A stretch of 33,174 nucleotides of DNA from Flavobacteriaceae bacterium (GTDB lineage: Bacteria; Bacteroidota; Bacteroidia; Flavobacteriales; Flavobacteriaceae), in assembly GCA_022565635.1 (NCBI GenBank), contig JAIUMH010000016.1, positions 1-33,174 on the forward strand. The letters run 5' to 3'. The translations under genes were made by a program, and so were the position numbers. Below the pieces are notes generated by a model that did no database searches, was not told where the DNA came from, and saw only the letters and a list, made by a program, of their open reading frames with translations. Positions within the stretch are counted from its first letter, which is position 1. Each line of letters begins with the position of its first letter. Of the stretch, positions 30,788 through 33,174 are shown in pieces.

Positions 30788-32298
30788 GAACTTGTTTTCT
30801 TCTCAAAGTAGAAAAACACCTTAGTACCTATAGGTTTTCCTCTTTTATTTTCTAAATCTTGAATGCTAAACCTATAATTTTTATTTTCTTTTTCATTAAA
30901 AAACTCCAATCGTTCTCTTGTAATTTGAAGCCCTAAAGATTTCTTTTTAAGCAACCTCCCAGATTTCAATTCCTTAGCGGTTTTTCTTCCTATTCCATTG
31001 TCTTCAATACAAAGCTCTGGCTGATGATTATTGTTCAAATACACCTTTACAAAAATGTTCTTTTCTCCTTGTTTTTTTGCTAACCCGTGCCATATGGAGT
31101 TTTCAATAAAAGGTTGTAAAATTAAGGATGGAACTTTTATTTGATTGGTTTTTACTTGATCCTCAATGTCTATCTTAAAGTTAATTTCTTCAGTTTGTCT
31201 AATTTTTTCAATGCTCATATATAACTCAATGATAGAAAGCTCTTCTTCAAGAGTTATAAGCTGATTTCTAGAAGCCTCAAGTATTTTTCTAATTAATTTG
31301 GCAAATTTATTTAAATAATAAACAGCCTTTTCTTTCTCATTTTCAATCAAAAAAACCTTGATAGAGTTGAGAGCGTTAAAAATAAAATGTGGATTCATCT
31401 GGCTATGAAACGAGGTAAGATGAAGCTTGTTGATTTCTCCTTCAAATTCTGATTTTATTTTTAAGAGTTTCTCTCTTTCAGCTTTTTTGGTTAATGTTTT
31501 TACTTCCATTTCTCTTTCGTAAAGCTTGTCTTCAAGCTCCTGATAAAGTTGTATCTTTAAGTTTTCATTTTCTTTATAACTTGAAATTACCTTATAATTA
31601 ATCTCTTTCACCCGATAGGCTAAGCCCAAAGCAAATATCATATGTTCAATTAAAATACCTATATAAAAATAAAATAAGCCTCCATGTTTGGTAAGGCTTA
31701 AAAGCAAATCACTGGGGTTGTCTGCTTGGGCTAAAGCTATTGATAAAAAAAAAGCAATAAAAGCACTAAGTAAATAAACGCTGCTTCCTGTAATAAAAAA
31801 ATATTTGAGTTTCCCCGGTGTTTTACCAGCGTGATAGAGCACATACAAAGCCATCAAAAAAGTTATAGGTATGTATGCATAAAAATAATAGGCTTCAAAA
31901 ACACCTATACTATTAAAGCCAACACTAACTATAAATAGCAAAGTGCTTACAGCAATTAATAACTGAATAAATTGCTTGTATCTTAAATGTAATCTTTTAA
32001 AATATTCATTGATACTAAGAAAGTACAAAAAAAAGAAAAAATACAAGCTGTAGTAAATACTTTGAAGGTACCAGTTCAATGAACTCCACCTACTATTGTA
32101 TATAAACTCTACAAAAGATAACTGATAAGGAGACTTAAGAAAGATGTAACACATCAACACAAAAGAATATCCACTGTAATAAACAAACGATTTTTCTTTT
32201 GAATATAAGCCAATACTGCCCGTTATAATTGAAAATATAAACAGCGCAGCAATGACTAAATGCCAAAATACATAATATGGTATAGAAAATTCAAGCAA
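30769..32298 (-). CDS. LytS-type sensor histidine kinase with seven-span sensor domain
   Basis: A 509-residue kinase. About seven hydrophobic spans (8-235) make a 7TM-DISM-like sensor without a large extracellular domain. A coiled coil (about 236-290) follows, then the LytS kinase core FHSQMNPHFIFNALNSIKVF (His304 phosphorylated) and a ATPase domain with N-box FIENSIWHGL (Asn400) and IEDNGIGRKT. The start is TTG at 32298, directly after and in frame with the stop codon of the response-regulator gene; no ATG precedes the first span. The 3' end overlaps the DUF3109 gene by 19 nt. Confidence 0.88.
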   Translation of the reverse strand: MLEFSIPYYVFWHLVIAALFIFSIITGSIGLYSKEKSFVYYSGYSFVLMCYIFLKSPYQLSFVEFIYNSRWSSLNWYLQSIYYSLYFFFFLYFLSINEYFKRLHLRYKQFIQLLIAVSTLLFIVSVGFNSIGVFEAYYFYAYIPITFLMALYVLYHAGKTPGKLKYFFITGSSVYLLSAFIAFFLSIALAQADNPSDLLLSLTKHGGLFYFYIGILIEHMIFALGLAYRVKEINYKVISSYKENENLKIQLYQELEDKLYEREMEVKTLTKKAEREKLLKIKSEFEGEINKLHLTSFHSQMNPHFIFNALNSIKVFLIENEKEKAVYYLNKFAKLIRKILEASRNQLITLEEELSIIELYMSIEKIRQTEEINFKIDIEDQVKTNQIKVPSLILQPFIENSIWHGLAKKQGEKNIFVKVYLNNNHQPELCIEDNGIGRKTAKELKSGRLLKKKSLGLQITRERLEFFNEKENKNYRFSIQDLENKRGKPIGTKVFFYFEKKTSSYFSAG

Positions 32299-33021
32299 TT
32301 ATATTTGGTCTAAAAATTTACTTTTTTTGTTTCTTGAAACCGGGATTTTGGTGTTGTCTAACAAGACTACATAGGCATCTGTTTTAAGATATTCTCTTAT
32401 TTTTCTGAGATTTACAACATAAGAATTGTGCACTCTAAAAAAACATACTTTTGGTAAAAGTTCATGTACTTCTTTTAGTTTTTTGGTAACAAATAAACGA
32501 TTGTTCCCTTCAAGAAATATTTTGGTATAATTTCCATCACTCTCACAATACAGGATTTCGTCTGCGTCTAAAAACAATAATTTTCCGTCTACAGAAATTT
32601 TAATTTTTTTATCAGATTGGTTAAGAAGTTTTTCTTCTAGTACATCTAGGGTTAATTTGTTCTTTATATACTTTTTAATCTTATCAACACAGATTTTTAA
32701 GTCGTCGTAATCTACCGGTTTTGTCAAGTAGTCTAAAGCTTCGTTTTTAATGGCATCTATACCATACTCACTGTAGGCAGTGGTAAATACTACAGCAAAA
32801 TCTCGTTCATTAAAATGATTTAAAAACTGAAAACCATCCATTTCAGGCATTTGGATATCTAAAAATAGACAATCAATGTTGTTGGTCTTTAAAAACTCTA
32901 AAGCTTTACTAGCGCTTGTAAACTTTTCTATAACCTCAATCTCGTCTTTGAAATTATCTAGCTCCCAAGCTAAGCTTTTTAATGCGTTAGGCTCATCATC
33001 AAGTAAAATAGCTTTAATCAT
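32299..33021 (-). CDS. LytTR-family response regulator
   Basis: A 240-residue regulator. The receiver domain (1-120) has the acidic pair Asp8-Asp9, phospho-acceptor Asp55 (CLFLDIQMPEMDG), Thr80-81 and Lys101 (LTKPVDYDDL). The LytTR DNA-binding domain (about 135-235) has DEILYCESDGNYTKIFL and FFRVHNSYVVNLRKI. The partner is the kinase just downstream. The pair is in the LytS/LytTR style, and the target is unknown. Start ATG at 33021; no good -7 box is seen in the 150 nt upstream. Confidence 0.93.
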   Translation of the reverse strand: MIKAILLDDEPNALKSLAWELDNFKDEIEVIEKFTSASKALEFLKTNNIDCLFLDIQMPEMDGFQFLNHFNERDFAVVFTTAYSEYGIDAIKNEALDYLTKPVDYDDLKICVDKIKKYIKNKLTLDVLEEKLLNQSDKKIKISVDGKLLFLDADEILYCESDGNYTKIFLEGNNRLFVTKKLKEVHELLPKVCFFRVHNSYVVNLRKIREYLKTDAYVVLLDNTKIPVSRNKKSKFLDQI

Positions 33022-33174
33022 AACTGATGTAATTTTATGTATAAAGGTAATTAATTACTACAGATTATAATTGCTAATTGTATAATTTACTTTTTATAAT
33101 GTATAATAAGTCCTTATTTCTTGCTAAAGGCCTTTCTTTAATTTTTGATGATATAATGACGGAGAACAAGTTAA
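33022..33174 (+). other. Upstream region of the response regulator at the window edge
   Basis: AT-rich, with no clear TAnnTTTG for the minus-strand regulator. ATG at 33156 (then ACG GAG AAC AAG TTA) is open to the edge and could begin a divergent plus-strand gene, but six codons cannot prove it. Confidence 0.2.

Noticed and set aside
1-33174. A search by eye for CRISPR repeats, transposase genes, phage genes or toxin-antitoxin pairs
   Set aside because: Nothing supportable was seen; gene content is housekeeping throughout.

Overview
The window looks like core chromosome of a member of the Bacteroidota, most likely order Flavobacteriales. Reasons: low GC; many copies of the Bacteroidota promoter (TTTG about 19-20 bp before TAnnTTTG) in front of genes; lineage-type proteins (IPExxxVDY protein, DUF3109 protein, PorT, RNase H with an N-terminal hybrid-binding domain, a propeptide-bearing PurF); and little Shine-Dalgarno signal. 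I cannot name a genus. No phage, insertion sequence, CRISPR array or plasmid gene was found. About 40 protein genes and one tRNA gene fill almost all of it.

Layout. 1-4.5 kb (minus strand): purine synthesis and nucleic-acid genes (purF, a PfkB sugar kinase, rnhA, purN). 4.6-10 kb (plus): acpP-fabF-rnc, an IPExxxVDY protein, pyruvate kinase, then yceD-rpmF. 10-14.2 kb: a mixed segment with a small membrane protein, a SAM methyltransferase, a 55-residue single-span protein, a PduO-type cobalamin adenosyltransferase and an ALDH7-family dehydrogenase. 14.4-17.3 kb: fabH-accB-accC. With acpP-fabF this gives carrier, biotin carboxylase parts and condensing enzymes of type II fatty acid synthesis, though not the carboxyltransferase. 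17.3-19.8 kb: a retropepsin-like protease, divergent tatD-ansA and tRNA-Ser(GGA). 19.9-23.2 kb: exbB, a 4-TM protein, two exbD genes, then porT (type IX secretion). 23.2-26.8 kb (minus): PAP2-like membrane protein, rpoN, asnS. 27.1-30.8 kb (plus): hemJ-like gene, NtrY-like kinase, enoyl-CoA hydratase, DUF3109 protein. 30.8-33.0 kb (minus): a LytS/LytTR-type two-component pair.

I found no clearly new multi-gene system; this is mostly housekeeping DNA. The most interesting signals are non-coding or architectural. (i) Between asnS and hemJ an orphan terminator, a second hairpin, a -7 box and three spaced GGGGTAT repeats suggest an unannotated small RNA. (ii) tatD and the DUF3109 gene have promoter boxes ending exactly 4 nt before ATG, predicting leaderless mRNAs. 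(iii) A terminator hairpin sits in the 35-nt gap between pfkB and purF. (iv) The response regulator stop codon abuts an in-frame TTG start of its kinase. (v) The accC terminator is encoded inside the last codons of the convergent protease gene. (vi) A 55-residue membrane protein, too short for most gene callers, precedes the cobalamin adenosyltransferase.
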